Counted from the stretch's first letter, positions 1 to 14,494 are shown. The stretch: 64,000 bases of DNA from Amia ocellicauda (GCF_036373705.1 NC_089856.1:14476501-14540500), one strand, 5' to 3'. The notes: generated by a model from the sequence alone, not told the origin. Numbers and translations are program-made.

Positions 1-2073
1 CTGCATGAAACGGAAGGAAAGGTTTGCAGTCTGAGTGGATTATTCCTTTCTGTCCGAAACAGTCACGGTTTGTCGTCTGTTCTCTCACAAGTGGTCAGAA
101 GCAGTCCGTCTTTTTTTGACCGTTCTGGGGTTTTCACCGTGTTTTGGATTCCTGGCGTTTGCATGTGCTTTCCTGAGCCGTGCTGATTCGTAGATTGAGA
201 TGGATGTCTACATCGTCAGCTGTGTTAGGAGGACGGGAGAGATAGAGAGTGCAGGATCCACCTGTGGTCCCCATGGCGGTATAAGGGGATGTAACCGTTG
301 CTCGATGAATACTGCTACAGCCCTTCAGATACGCCATAAGATATCTCCAAATGCTTTTCACAGCAAAAGGGGAGAAAACTAATCGTAGGCCTTGTCGAGC
401 AGGAGGGTCTTCAGCCTGGTTCTAGGTCATGAGAGAGAGAGTTCTGGAGTCTGGGAGCCTGTCATTGAGAGGATCGAGTGCCAGAAGAACCCGACCTGTA
501 AAAGGGTCGATAGAGTACGTTTTGCATTGACAGAGCCCTCGGCTCCATTTGCAGCACGGCGCTGTATGACTTCTGCCAAATAAGAAAGCGCTGGAAGACG
601 CAGAGCCTTGATAGTCGGCAACAGTTTCTTGTAACTTACTGTCTGTGCCACTGGGAGCCCATGGAGGCTTAACAAAATTCGTGTCATGGGAGGTCGCAAC
701 CTCATGCAAGTCAGAACTCTAGCTGCACAATTTCTCACTAATTGCAGTTGATCTACAGTGGTCTTGCGTAGCTTGGCCACTTTCAGCTTTGGTTCGATCA
801 CCTATATTGCAGGGTAGATAAGTTGCGTTATTGGCTGGTCTCTCTTGCCACAGCGTTTGTCATCTTATCGTGGGCTGACACCTGGCAGATGAGATTCAAT
901 GTGGACAAGTGCAAGGTATTACAGGCAGGTAACAAAAATGTCCACTAGCATTTCACTAGAGGAGGAACACAAGAGGAAGACGTAACGCACGAGAAAAAAC
1001 CTAGACGTTGATGTGGACTCATCACTTTCCCCATCCAAACAATGTGGGGAGGCAATAAGAAAGGCCAACAAAATGCTAGGGTACATTGTCAAAAGCGTTC
1101 AATTTCAAACAAGGGAAATCATGTTACGACTGTACAATGCACTAGTTAGACCTCATCTGGAATAGTGTGCACAGCGCGTCAAGAAAGAAATCGCTGCTCT
1201 CGAGGCAGTTCAGAGGCGAGCAACCAGACTTTCTCCTGGCTTGAAGGGTATGTCATACTCGGAGAGACTGAGGGATCTGAACCCTTTCACCCTGGAACAG
1301 AGACGACTACGTGGGAACTTGATTCAAGTCTTCAAAATCGTGAAAGGCGGTGACCACATCAAACCAGAGGAGCTTTTCCAGATGGGCAGGGACGCACGCA
1401 CCCGGGGACACAAATGAAAATCGGCCTTCGAGGCACACAAGACAGCGAACAGGAGACGCTTCTTCACACAGAGAGTTGTTCCAATCTGGAACAAACTCCC
1501 CAGCGATGTGGTTGAAGCCCACAATTTGGGAACATTCAAGAACAGACTGGACGTGATCCTTGGATCGTCTGGGTATTAACAGAAACCAGGCGAGAACGAT
1601 GGGTCGAACGGCCTCCTCCCCTTGGTCAACTTTCTTATGTTTCCTATCTACGCTTGAGGAGCTACGTTTGACAACATGCAAGCATGCTGGCTATTCCACT
1701 GTCACCCAATGGTGCACAGGTGCTTTGGATGCTGCAAAGAGGCAGAAGTCGACGACTTCCGGGATTTCATCATGAACGCTAAGACATTGTGGGCATTACT
1801 TGTTCATAAGCCTGGGAGTCAAAAGTGAGGCTAATGCACCCTGAGTGGGAGGGCTGTTACGTTTCATGGGGATATGGCTCCAGGCTCTAATCGGTTAAGG
1901 CTATACTTTCAGGGATCATTTCTGTAGTCTGTGGCTAGAGAAATGCTTTTCTAGACTGAGTGGTCTTGCTGTCCACGAGGAAGAGTTCGGAGCATTCCCT
2001 TCTGAGCACGAGAAGAGCTTCAAACGCTGCTTTCTAGGAGCGGTTTGTAGCTATCGATGAGTGTTTCTGGGTT
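1..2073. repeat. Macrosatellite monomer 1 (2073 bp)
   Basis: Shares with monomer 2 the variant gattcgtagattgag, where all later copies read ttg instead of tag. It has private changes, including gaccgttctggg near 120 and gcgcgtcaag near 1176 (others gcgcttcaag). With monomer 2 it forms the most distinct left block. Confidence 0.95.
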
Positions 2074-4146
2074 CTGCATGAAACGGAAGGAAAGGTTTGC
2101 AGTCTGAGTGGATTATTCCTTTCTGTCCGAAACAGTCACAGTTTGTCGTGTGGTCTCCCACAAGTGGTCAGAAGCAGTCTGTCTTTCTTTGACCGGACCG
2201 GGGTTTTCACCGTGTTTTGGATTCCTGGTGTTTGCATGTGCTTTCCTGAGCCGTGCTGATTCGTAGATTGAGATGAATGTCTACATCGTCAGCTGTGTTA
2301 GGAGGACGGGAGATATAGAGAGTGCAGGATCCACCTGTGGTCCCCATGGCGGTATAAGGGGATGTAACCGTTGCTCGATGAATACTGCTACAGCCCTTCA
2401 GATACGCCATAAGATATCTCCAAATGCTTTTCACAGCAAAAGGGGAGAAAACTAATCGTAGGCCTTGTCGAGCAGGATAGTCTTCTGCCAGGTTTTAGGT
2501 CATGAGAGAGAGAGTTCTGGAGTCTGGGAGCCTGTCATTGATAGGATCGTGTGCCAGAAGAACCCGACCTGTAAAAGGGTCGATAGAGTACGTTTTGCAT
2601 TGACAGAGCCCTCGGCTCCATTTGCAGCACGGCGCTGTATGACTTCTGCCAAATAAGAAAGCGCTGGAAGACGCAGAGCCATGATAGTCGGCAACAGTTT
2701 CTTGAATCTTACTGTCTGTGCCACTGGGAGCCCATGGAGGCTTAACACAATATGTGTCATGGGAGGTCGCATCCTCATGCAAGTCAGAACTCTAGCTGCA
2801 CAATTTCTCACTAATTGCAGTTGATCTACAGTGGTCTTGCGTAGCTTGGCCACTTTCAGCTTTGGTTCGATCACCTATATTGCAGGGTAGATTAGTTGCG
2901 TTATTGGCAGGTCTCTCTTGCCACAGCGTTTGTCATCTTATCGTGGGCTGACGCCTGGCAGATGGAATTCAATGTGGATAAGTGCAAGGTATTACAGGCA
3001 GGTAACAAAAATGTCCACTAGCATTTCACTAGAGGAGGAACACAAGAGGAAGACGTAACGCACGAGAAAAAACCTAGGTGTTGATGTGGACTCATCACTT
3101 TCCCCATCCAAACAATGTGGGGAGGCAATAAGAAAGGCCAACAAAATGCTAGGGTACATTGTCAAAAGCGTTCAATTTCAAACAAGGGAAGTCATGTTAC
3201 GACTGTACAATGCACTAGTTAGACCTCAACTGGAATAGTGTGCACAGCGCTTCAAGAAAGAAATCGCTGCTCTCGAGGCAGTTCAGAGGCGAGCAACCAG
3301 ACTTTCTCCTGGCTTGAAGGGTATGTCATACTCGGAGAGACTGAGGGATCTGAACCCTTTCACCCTGGAACAGAGACGACTACGTGGGAACTTGATTCAA
3401 GTCTTCAAAATCGTGAAAGGCGGTGACCACATCAAACCAGAGGAGCTTTTCCAGATGGGCAGGGACGCACGCACCCGAGGACACAAATGAAAATCGGCCT
3501 TCGAGGCACACAAGACAGCGAACAGGAGACGCTTCTTCACACAGAGAGTTGTTCCAATCTGGAACAAACTCCCCAGCGATGTGGTTGAAGCCCACAATTT
3601 GGGAACATTCAAGAACAGACTGGACGTGATCCTTGGATCATCTGGGTATTAACAGACACCAGGCGAGAACGATGGGTCGAACGGCCTCCTCCCCTTGGTC
3701 AACTTTCTTATGTTTCCTATCTACGCTTGAGGAGCTACGTTTGACAACATGCAAGCATGCTGGCTATTCCACTGTCACCCAATGGTGCACAGGTGCTTTG
3801 GATGCTGCAAAGAGGCAGAAGTCGACGACTACCGGGATTTCATCATGAACGCTAAGACATTGTGGGCATTACTTGTTTATAAGCCTGGGAGTCAAAAGTG
3901 AGGCTAATGCACCCTGAGTGGGAGGGCTGTTACGTTTCATGGGGATATGGCTCCAGGCTCTAATTGGCTAAGGCTATACTTTCAGGGATCATTTCTGTAG
4001 TCTGTGGCTAGAGAAATGCTTTTCTAGACTGAGTGGTCTTGCTGTCCACGAGGAAGAGTTCGGAGCATTCCTTTCTGAGCACGAGAAGAGCTTCAAACGT
4101 TGCTTTCTAGGAGCGATTTGTAGCTATCGATGAGTGTTTCTGGGTT
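2074..4146. repeat. Macrosatellite monomer 2 (2073 bp)
   Basis: Close to monomer 1. Near 2960 it reads cagatggaattcaatgtgg, encoding QMEFNV, which matches the usual CR1/L2 LINE wording better than the QMRFNV of the other copies. It may therefore keep an older state. Confidence 0.95.
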
Positions 4147-6202
4147 CTGCATGAAACGGAAGGAAAGGTTTGCAGTCTGAGTGGATTATTCCTTTTTGTC
4201 CGAAACAGTCGCAGTTTGTCCTGTGTTCTCCCACAAGTGGTCAGAAGCAGTCCGTCGTTTTTTGACCGTGTTTTGGATTCCTGGCGTTTGTATGTGCATT
4301 CCTGAGCCGTGCTGATTCGTTGATTGAGATGGATGTCTACATCGTCAGCTGTGTTAGGAGGACGGGAGAGATAGAGAGTGCAGGATCCACCTGTGGTCCC
4401 CATGACGGTATAAGGGGATGTAACCGTTGCTCGATGAATACTGCTACAGCCCTTCAGATACGCCATAAGATATCTCCAAATGCTTTTCACAGCAAAAGGG
4501 GAGAAAACTAATCGTAGGCCTTGTCGAGCAGGAAAGTCTTCTGCCAGGTTCTTGGTCATGAGAGAGAGAGTTCTGGACTCTGGGAGCCTGTCATTGAGAG
4601 GATCGTGTGCCAGAAGAACCCGACCTGTAAAAGGGTCGATAGAGTACGTTTTGCATTGACAGAGCCCTCGGCTCCATTTGCAGCACGGCGCTGTATGACT
4701 TCTGCCAAATAAGAAAGCGCTGGAAGACGCAGGGCCTTGATAGTCGGCAACAGTTTCTTGTAACTTACTGTCTGTGCCACTGGGAGCCCATGGAGGCTTA
4801 ACAAAATACGTGTCATGGGAGGTCGCAACCTCATGCAAGTCAGAACTCTAGCTGCACAAATTCTCACTAATTGCAGTTGATCTACAGTGGTCTTGCGTAG
4901 CTTGGCCACTTTCAGCTTTGGTTCGATCACCTATATTGCAGGGTAGATTAGTTGCGTTATTGGCTGGTCTCTCTTGCCACAGCGTTTGTCATCTTATCGT
5001 GGGCTGACGCCTGGCAGATGAGATTCAATGTGGACAAGTGCAAGGTATTACAGGCAGGTAACAAAAATGTCCACTAGCATTTCACTAGGGGAGGAACACA
5101 AGAGGAAGACGTAACGCACGAGAAAAAACCTAGGCGTTGATGTGGACTCATCACTTTCCCCATCCAAACAATGTGGGGAGGCAATAAGAAAGGCCAACAA
5201 AATGCTAGGGTACATTGTCAAAAGCGTTCAATTTCAAACAAGGGAAGTCATGTTACGACTGCACAATGCACTAGTTAGACCTCATCTGGAATAGTGTGCA
5301 CAGCGCTTCAAGAAAGAAATCGCTGCTCTCGAGGCAGTTCAGAGGCGAGCAACCAGACTTTCTCCTGGCTTGAAGGGTATGTCATACTCGGAGAGACTGA
5401 GGGATCTGAACCCTTTCACCCTGGAACAGAGACGACTACGTGGGAACTTGATTTAAGTCTTCAAAATCGTGAAAGGCGGTGACCACATCAAACCAGAGGA
5501 GCATTTCCAGATGGGCAGGGACGCACGCACCCGGGGACACAAATGAAAATCGGCCTTCGAGGCACACAAGACAGCGAACAGGAGACGCTTCTTCACACAG
5601 AGAGTTGTTCCAATCTGGAACAAACTCCCCAGCGATGTGGTTGAAGCCCACAATTTGGGAACATTCAAGAACAGACTGGACGTGATCCTTGGATCATCTG
5701 GGTATTAACAGACACCAGGCGAGAACGATGGGTCGAACGGCCTCCTCCCCTTGGTCAACTTTCTTATGTTTCCTATCTACGCTTGAGGAGCTACGTTTGA
5801 CAACATGCAAGCATTCTGGCTATTCCACTGTCACCCAATGGTGCACAGGTGCTTTGGATGCTGCAAAGAGGCAGAAGTCGACGACTTCCGGGATTTCATC
5901 ATGAACACTAAGACATTGTGGGCATTACTTGTTCATAAGCCTGGGAGTCAAAAGTGAGGCTAATGCACCCTGAGTGGGAGGGCTGTTACGTTTCATGGGG
6001 ATATGGCTCCAGGCTCTAATCGGCTAAGGCTATACTTTCAGGGATCATTTCTGTAGTCTGTGGCTAGAGAAATGCTTTTCTAGACTGAGTGGTCTTGCTG
6101 TCCACGAGGAAGAGTTCGGAGCATTCCTTTCTGAGCACGAGAAGAGCTTCAAACGCTGCTTTCTAGGAGCGATTTGTAGCGATCGATGAGTGTTTCTGGG
6201 TT
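4147..6202. repeat. Macrosatellite monomer 3 (2056 bp, 17-bp deletion)
   Basis: This copy lacks 17 bp (the ccggaccggggttttca segment) near 4267. The deletion fuses minus-strand frames into an apparent 243-codon frame at 4107-4838, which is an artefact of the deletion, not a gene. From this copy on, the LINE segment reads gagcatttcc instead of gagcttttcc, until monomer 10. Confidence 0.95.
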
Positions 6203-8275
6203 CTGCATGAAACGGAAGGAAAGGTTTGCAGTCTGAGTGGATTATTTCTTTCTGTCCGAAACAGTCGCAGTTTGTCGTGTGTTCTCCCACAAGTGGTCAG
6301 AAGCAGTCCGTCTTTTTTTGACCGGACCGGGGTTTTCACCGTGTTTTGGATTCCTGGCGTTTGTATGTGCATTCCTGAGCTGTGCTGATTCGTTGATTGA
6401 GATGGATGTCTACATCGTCAGCTGTGTTAGGAGGACGGGAGAGATAGAGAGTGCAGGATCCACCTGTGGTCCCCATGACGATATAAGGGGATGTAACCGT
6501 TGCTCGATGAATACTGCTACAGCCCTTCAGATACGCCATAAGATATCTCCAAATGCTTTTCACAGCAAAAGGGGAGAAAACTAATTGTAGGCCTTGTCGA
6601 GCAGGAAAGTCTTCTGCCAGGTTCTAGGTCATGAGAGAGAGAGTTCTGGACTCTGGGAGCCTGTCATTGAGAGGATCGTGTGCCAGAAGAACCCGACCTG
6701 TAAAAGGGTCGATAGAGTACGTTTTGCATTGACAGAGCCCTCGGCTCCATTTGCAGCACGGCGCTGTATGACTTCTGCCAAATAAGAAAGCGCTGGAAGA
6801 CGCAGGGCCTTGATAGTCGGCAACAGTTTCTTGTAACTTACTGTCTGTGCCACTGGGAGCCCATGGAGGCTTAACAAAATACGTGTCATGGGAGGTCGCA
6901 ACCTCATGCAAGTCAGAACTCTAGCTGCACAATTTCTCACTAATTGCAGTTGATCTACAGTGGTCTTGCGTAGCTTGGCCACTTTCAGCTTTGGTTCGAT
7001 CACCTATATTGCAGGGTAGATTAGTTGCGTTTTTGGGTGGTCTCTCTTGCCACAGCGTTTGTCATCTTATCGTGGGCTGACGCCTGGCAGATGAGATTCA
7101 ATGTGGACAAGTGCAAGGTATTACAGGCAGGTAACAAAAATGTCCACTAGCATTTCACTAGGGGAGGAACACAAGAGGAAGACGTAACGCACGAGAAAAA
7201 ACCTAGGCGTTGATGTGGACTCATCACTTTCCCCATCCAAACAATGTGGGGAGGCAATAAGAAAGGCCAACAAAATGCTAGGGTACATTGTCAAAAGCGT
7301 TCAATTTCAAACAAGGGAAGTCATGTTACGACTGCACAATGCACTAGTTAGACCTCATCTGGAATAGTGTGCACAGCGCTTCAAGAAAGAAATCGCTGCT
7401 CTCGAGGCAGTTCAGAGGCGAGCAACCAGACTTTCTCCTGGCTTGAAGGGTATGTCATACTCGGAGAGACTGAGGGATCTGAACCCTTTCACCCTGGAAC
7501 AGAGACGACTACGTGGGAACTTGATTCAAGTCTTCAAAATCGTGAAAGGCGGTGACCACATCAAACCAGAGGAGCATTTCCAGATGGGCAGGGACGCACG
7601 CACCCGGGGACACAAATGAAAATCGGCCTTCGAGGCACACAAGACAGCGAACAGGAGACGCTTCTTCACACAGAGAGTTGTTCCAATCTGGAACAAACTC
7701 CCCAGCGATGTGGTTGAAGCCCACAATTTGGGAACATTCAAGAACAGACTGGACGTGATCCTTGGATCATCTGGGTATTAACAGACACCAGGCGAGAACG
7801 ATGGGTCGAACGGCCTCCTCCCCTTGGTCAACTTTCTTATGTTTCCTATCTACGCTTGAGGAGCTACGTTTGACAACATGCAAGCATTCTGGCTATTCCA
7901 CTGTCACCCAATGGTGCACAGGTGCTTTGGATGCTGCAAAGAGGCAGAAGTCGACGACTTCCGGGATTTCATCATGAACACTAAGACATTGTGGGCATTA
8001 CTTGTTCATAAGCCTGGGAGTCAAAAGTGAGGCTAATGCACCCTGAGTGGGAGGGCTGTTACGTTTCATGGGGATATGGCTCCAGGCTCTAATCGGCTAA
8101 GGCTATACTTTCAGGGATCATTTCGGTAGTCTGTGGCTAGAGAAATGCTTTTCTAGACTGAGTGGTCTTGCTGTCCACGAGGAAGAGTTCGGAGCATTCC
8201 TTTCTGAGCACGAGAAGAGCTTCAAACGCTGCTTTCTAGGAGCGATTTGTAGCTATCGATGAGTGTTTCTGGGTT
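6203..8275. repeat. Macrosatellite monomer 4 (2073 bp)
   Basis: Belongs to the homogeneous block of monomers 4-7, which share a run of seven T before gacc and gacgatataagg. It alone in this block has gtttttgggtgg near 7028, a variant otherwise typical of monomers 14-21. Confidence 0.95.
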
Positions 8276-10348
8276 CTGCATGAAACGGAAGGAAAGGTTT
8301 GCAGTCTGAGTGGATTATTCCTTTCTGTCCGAAACAGTCGCAGTTTGTCGTGTTTTCTCCCACAAGTGGTCAGAAGCAGTCCGTCTTTTTTTGACCGGAC
8401 CGGGGTTTTCACCGTGTTTTGGATTCCTGGCGTTTGTATGTGCATTCCTGAGCCGTGCTGATTCGTTGATTGAGATGGATGTCTACATCGTCAGCTGTGT
8501 TAGGAGGACGGGAGAGATAGAGAGTGCAGGATCCACCTGTGGTCCCCATGACGATATAAGGGGATGTAACCGTTGCTCGATGAATACTGCTACAGCCCTT
8601 CAGATACGCCATAAGATATCTCCAAATGCTTTTCACAGCAAAAGGGGAGAAAACTAATTGTAGGCCTTGTCGAGCAGGAAAGTCTTCTGCCAGGTTCTAG
8701 GTCATGAGAGAGAGAGTTCTGGACTCTGGGAGCCTGTCATTGAGAGGATCGTGTGCCAGAAGAACCCGACCTGTAAAAGGGTCGATAGAGTACGTTTTGC
8801 ATTGACAGAGCCCTCGGCTCCATTTGCAGCACGGCGCTGTATGACTTCTGCCAAATAAGAAAGCGCTGGAAGACGCAGGGCCTTGATAGTCGGCAACAGT
8901 TTCTTGTAACTTACTGTCTGTGCCACTGGGAGCCCATGGAGGCTTAACAAAATACGTGTCATGGGAGGTCGCAACCTCATGCAAGTCAGAACTCTAGCTG
9001 CACAATTTCTCACTAATTGCAGTTGATCTACAGTGGTCTTGCGTAGCTTGGCCACTTTCAGCTTTGGTTCGATCACCTATATTGCAGGGTAGATTAGTTG
9101 CGTTATTGGCTGGTCTCTCTTGCCACAGCGTTTGTCATCTTATCGTGGGCTGACGCCTGGCAGATGAGATTCAATGTGGACAAGTGCAAGGTATTACAGG
9201 CAGGTAACAAAAATGTCCACTAGCATTTCACTAGGGGAGGAACACAAGAGGAAGACGTAACGCACGAGAAAAAACCTAGGCGTTGATGTGGACTCATCAC
9301 TTTCCCCATCCAAACAATGTGGGGAGGCAATAAGAAAGGCCAACAAAATGCTAGGGTACATTGTCAAAAGCGTTCAATTTCAAACAAGGGAAGTCATGTT
9401 ACGACTGCACAATGCACTAGTTAGACCTCATCTGGAATAGTGTGCACAGCGCTTCAAGAAAGAAATCGCTGCTCTCGAGGCAGTTCAGAGGCGAGCAACC
9501 AGACTTTCTCCTGGCTTGAAGGGTATGTCATACTCGGAGAGACTGAGGGATCTGAACCCTTTCACCCTGGAACAGAGACGACTACATGGGAACTTGATTC
9601 AAGTCTTCAAAATCGTGAAAGGCGGTGACCACATCAAACCAGAGGAGCATTTCCAGATGGGCAGGGACGCACGCACCCGGGGACACAAATGAAAATCGGC
9701 CTTCGAGGCACACAAGACAGCGAACAGGAGACGCTTCTTCACACAGAGAGTTGTTCCAATCTGGAACAAACTCCCCAGCGATGTGGTTGAAGCCCACAAT
9801 TTGGGAACATTCAAGAACAGACTGGACGTGATCCTTGGATCATCTGGGTATTAACAGACACCAGGCGAGAACGATGGGTCGAACGGCCTCCTCCCCTTGG
9901 TCAACTTTCTTATGTTTCCTATCTACGCTTGAGGAGGTACGTTTGACAACATGCAAGCATTCTGGCTATTCCACTGTCACCCAATGGTGCACAGGTGCTT
10001 TGGATGCTGCAAAGAGGCAAAAGTCGACGACTTCCGGGATTTCATCATGAACACTAAGACATTGTGGGCATTACTTGTTCATAAGCCTGGGAGTCAAAAG
10101 TGAGGCTAATGCACCCTGAGTGGGAGGGCTGTTACGTTTCATGGGGATATGGCTCCAGGCTCTAATCGGCTAAGGCTATACTTTCAGGGATCATTTCTGT
10201 AGTCTGTGGCTAGAGAAATGCTTTTCTAGACTGAGTGGTCTTGCTGTCCACGAGGAAGAGTTCGGAGCATTCCTTTCTGAGCACGAGAAGAGCTTCAAAC
10301 GCTGCTTTCTAGGAGCGATTTGTAGCTATCGATGAGTGTTTCTGGGTT
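8276..10348. repeat. Macrosatellite monomer 5 (2073 bp)
   Basis: Member of the monomer 4-7 block. Private change ctacatggg near 9583 in the LINE segment. The tail reads gaggaggtacg, shared with monomers 6, 7 and 9. Confidence 0.95.
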
Positions 10349-12421
10349 CTGCATGAAACGGAAGGAAAGGTTTGCAGTCTGAGTGGATTATTCCTTTCTG
10401 TCCGAAACAGTCACAGTTTGTCGTGTGTTCTCCCACAAGTGGTCAGAAGCAGTCCGTCTTTTTTTGACCGGACCGGGGTTTTCACCGTGTTTTGGATTCC
10501 TGGCGTTTGTATGTGCTTTCCTGAGCCGTGCTGATTCGTTGATTGAGATGGATGTCTACATCATCAGCTGTGTTAGGAGGACGGGAGAGATAGAGAGTGC
10601 AGGATCCACCTGTGGTCCCCATGACGATATAAGGGGATGTAACCGTTGCTCGATGAATACTGCTACAGCCCTTCAGATACGCCATAAGTTATCTCCAAAT
10701 GCTTTTCACAGCAAAAGGGGAGAAAACTAATCGTAGGCCTTGTCGAGCAGGAAAGTCTTCTGCCAGGTTCTAGGTCATGAGAGAGAGAGTTCTGGACTCT
10801 GGGAGCCTGTCATTGAGAGGATCGTGTGCCAGAAGAACCCGACCTGTAAAAGGGTCGATAGAGTACGTTTTGCATTGACAGAGCCCTCGGCTCCATTTGC
10901 AGCACGGCGCTGTATGACTTCTGCCAAATAAGAAAGCACTGGAAGACGCAGGGCCTTGATAGTCGGCAACAGTTTCTTGTAACTTACTGTCTGTGCCACT
11001 GGGAGCCCATGGAGGCTTAACAAGATACGTGTCATGGGAGGTCGCAACCTCATGCAAGTCAGAACTCTAGCTGCACAATTTCTCACTAATTGCAGTTGAT
11101 CTACAGTGGTCTTGCGTAGCTTGGCCACTTTCAGCTTTGGTTCGATCACCTATATTGCAGGGTAGATTAGTTGCGTTATTGGCTGGTCTCTCTTGCCACA
11201 GCGTTTGTCATCTTATCGTGGGCTGACGCCTGGCAGATGAGATTCAATGTGGACAAGTGCAAGGTATTACAGGCAGGTAACAAAAATGTCCACTAGCATT
11301 TCACTAGGGGAGGAACACAAGAGGAAGACGTAACGCACGAGAAAAAACCTAGGCGTTGATGTGGACTCATCACTTTCCCCATCCAAACAATGTGGGGAGG
11401 CACTAAGAAAGGCCAACAAAATGCTAGGGTACATTGTCAAAAGCGTTCAATTTCAAACAAGGGAAGTCATGTTACGACTGTACAATGCACTAGTTAGACC
11501 TCATCTGGAATAGTGTGCACAGCGCTTCAAGAAAGAAATCGCTGCTCTCGAGGCAGTTCAGAGGCGAGCAACCAGACTTTCTCCTGGCTTGAAGGGTATG
11601 TCATACTCGGAGAGACTGAGGGATCTGAACCCTTTCACCCTGGAACAGAGACGACTACGTGGGAACTTGATTCAAGTCTTCAAAATCGTGAAAGGCGGTG
11701 ACCACATCAAACCAGAGGAGCATTTCCAGATGGGCAGGGACGCACGCACCCGGGGACACAAATGAAAATCGGCCTTCGAGGCACACAAGACAGCGAACAG
11801 GAGACGCTTCTTCACACAGAGAGTTGTTCCAATCTGGAACAAACTCCCCAGCGATGTGGTTGAAGCCCACAATTTGGGAACATTCAAGAACAGACTGGAC
11901 GTGATCCTTGGATCATCTGGGTATTAACAGACACCAGGCGAGAACGATGGGTCGAACGGCCTCCTCCCCTTGGTCAACTTTCTTATGTTTCCTATCTACG
12001 CTGGAGGAGGTACGTTTGACAACATGCAAGCATTCTGGCTATTCCACTGTCACCCAATGGTGCACAGGTGCTTTGGATGCTGCAAAGAGGCAGAAGTCGA
12101 CGACTTCCGGGATTTCATCATGAACACTAAGACATTGTGGGCATTACTTGTTCATAAGCCTGGGAGTCAAAAGTGAGGCTAATGCACCCTGAGTGGGAGG
12201 GCTGTTACGTTTCATGGGGATATGGCTCCAGGCTCTAATCGGCTAAGGCTATACTTTCAGGGATCATTTCTGTAGTCTGTGGCTAGAGAAATGTTTTTCT
12301 AGACTGAGTGGTCTTGCTGTCCACGAGGAAGAGTTCGGAGCATTCCTTTCTGAGCACGAGAAGAGCTTCAAACGCTGCTTTCTAGGAGCGATTTGTAGCT
12401 ATCGATGAGTGTTTCTGGGTT
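10349..12421. repeat. Macrosatellite monomer 6 (2073 bp)
   Basis: Member of the monomer 4-7 block. A change to gctggagg at 12000 removes the usual tail stop, leaving a 68-codon frame at 11970-12176 that shows the HCHPMVH motif discussed under findings. Confidence 0.95.
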
Positions 12422-14494
12422 CTGCATGAAACGGAAGGAAAGGTTTGCAGTCTGAGTGGATTATTCCTTTCTGTCCGAAACAGTCGCAGTTTGTCGTGTG
12501 TTCTCCCACAAGTGGTCAGAAGCAGTCCGTCTTTTTTTGACCGGACCGGGGTTATCACCGTGTTTTGGATTCCTGGCGTTTGTATGTGCTTTCCTGAGCC
12601 GTGCTGATTCGTTGATTGAGATGGATGTCTACATCGTCAGCTGTGTTAGGAGGACGGGAGAGATAGAAAGTGCAGGATCCACCTGTGGTCCCCATAACGA
12701 TATAAGGGGATGTAACCGTTGCTCGATGAATACTGCTACAGCCCTTCAGATACGCCATAAGATATCTCCAAATGCTTTTCACAGCAAAAGGGGAGAAAAC
12801 TAATCGTAGGCCTTGTCGAGCAGGAAAGTCTTCTGCCAGGTTCTAGGTCATGAGAGAGAGAGTTCTGGACTCTGGGAGCCTGTCATTGAGAGGATCGTGT
12901 GCCAGAAGAACCCGACCTGTAAAAGGGTCGATAGAGTACGTTTTGCATTGACAGAGCCCTCGGCTCCATTTGCAGCACGGCGCTGTATGACTTCTGCCAA
13001 ATAAGAAAGCGCTGGAAGACGCAGGGCCTTGATAGTCGGCAACAGTTTCTTGTAACTTACTGTCTGTGCCACTGGGAGCCCATGGAGGCTTAACAAAATA
13101 CGTGTCATGGGAGGTCGCAACCTCATGCAAGTCAGAACTCTAGCTGCACAATTTCTCACTAATTGCAGTTGATCTACAGTGGTCTTGCGTAGCTTGGCCA
13201 CTTTCAGCTTTGGTTCGATCACCTATATTGCAGGGTAGATTAGTTGCGTTATTGGCTGGTCTCTCTTGCCACAGCGTTTGTCATCTTATCGTGGGCTGAC
13301 GCCTGGCAGATGAGATTCAATGTGGACAAGTGCAAGGTATTACAGGCAGGTAACAAAAATGTCCACTAGCATTTCACTAGGGGAGGAACACAAGAGGAAG
13401 ACGTAACGCACGAGAAAAAACCTAGGCGTTGATGTGGACTCATCACTTTCCCCATCCAAACAATGTGGGGAGGCAATAAGAAAGGCCAACAAAATGCTAG
13501 GGTACATTGTCAAAAGCGTTCAATTTCAAACAAGGGAAGTCATGTTACGACTGCACAATGCACTAGTTAGACCTCATCTGGAATAGTGTGCACAGCGCTT
13601 CAAGAAAGAAATCGCTGCTCTCGAGGCAGTTCAGAGGCGAGCAACCAGACTTTCTCCTGGCTTGAAGGGTATGTCATACTCGGAGAGACTGAGGGATCTG
13701 AACCCTTTCACCCTGGAACAGAGACGACTACGTGGGAACTTGATTCAAGTCTTCAAAATCGTGAAAGGCGGTGACCACATCAAACCAGAGGAGCATTTCC
13801 AGATGGGCAGGGACGCACGCACCCGGGGACACAAATGAAAATCGGCCTTCGAGGCACACAAGACAGCGAACAGGAGACGCTTCTTCACACAGAGAGTTGT
13901 TCCAATCTGGAACAAACTCCCCAGCGATGTGGTTGAAGCCCACAATTTGGGAACATTCAAGAACAGACTGGACGTGATCCTTGGATCATCTGGGTATTAA
14001 CAGACACCAGGCGAGAACGATGGGTCGAACGGCCTCCTCCCCTTGGTCAACTTTCTTATGTTTCCTATCTACGCTTGAGGAGGTACGTTTGACAACATGC
14101 AAGCATTCTGGCTATTCCACTGTCACCCAATGGTGCACAGGTGCTTTGGATGCTGCAAAGAGGCAGAAGTCGACGACTTCCGGGATTTCATCATGAACAC
14201 TAAGACATTGTGGGCATTACTTGTTCATAAGCCTGGGAGTCAAAAGTGAGGCTAATGCACCCTGAGTGGGAGGGCTGTTACGTTTCATGGGGATATGGCT
14301 CCAGGCTCTAATCGGCTAAGGCTATACTTTCAGGGATCATTTCTGTAGTCTGTGGCTAGAGAAATGCTTTTCTAGACTGAGTGGTCTTGCTGTCCACGAG
14401 GAAGAGTTCGGAGCATTCCTTTCTGAGCACGAGAAGAGCTTCAAACGCTGCTTTCTAGGAGCGGTTTGAAGCTATCGATGAGTGTTTCTGGGTT
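12422..14494. repeat. Macrosatellite monomer 7 (2073 bp)
   Basis: Member of the monomer 4-7 block. It carries ggggttatcacc near 12548, the variant also found in monomers 8, 10 and 12, so it is a sequence mosaic between types. Confidence 0.95.
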
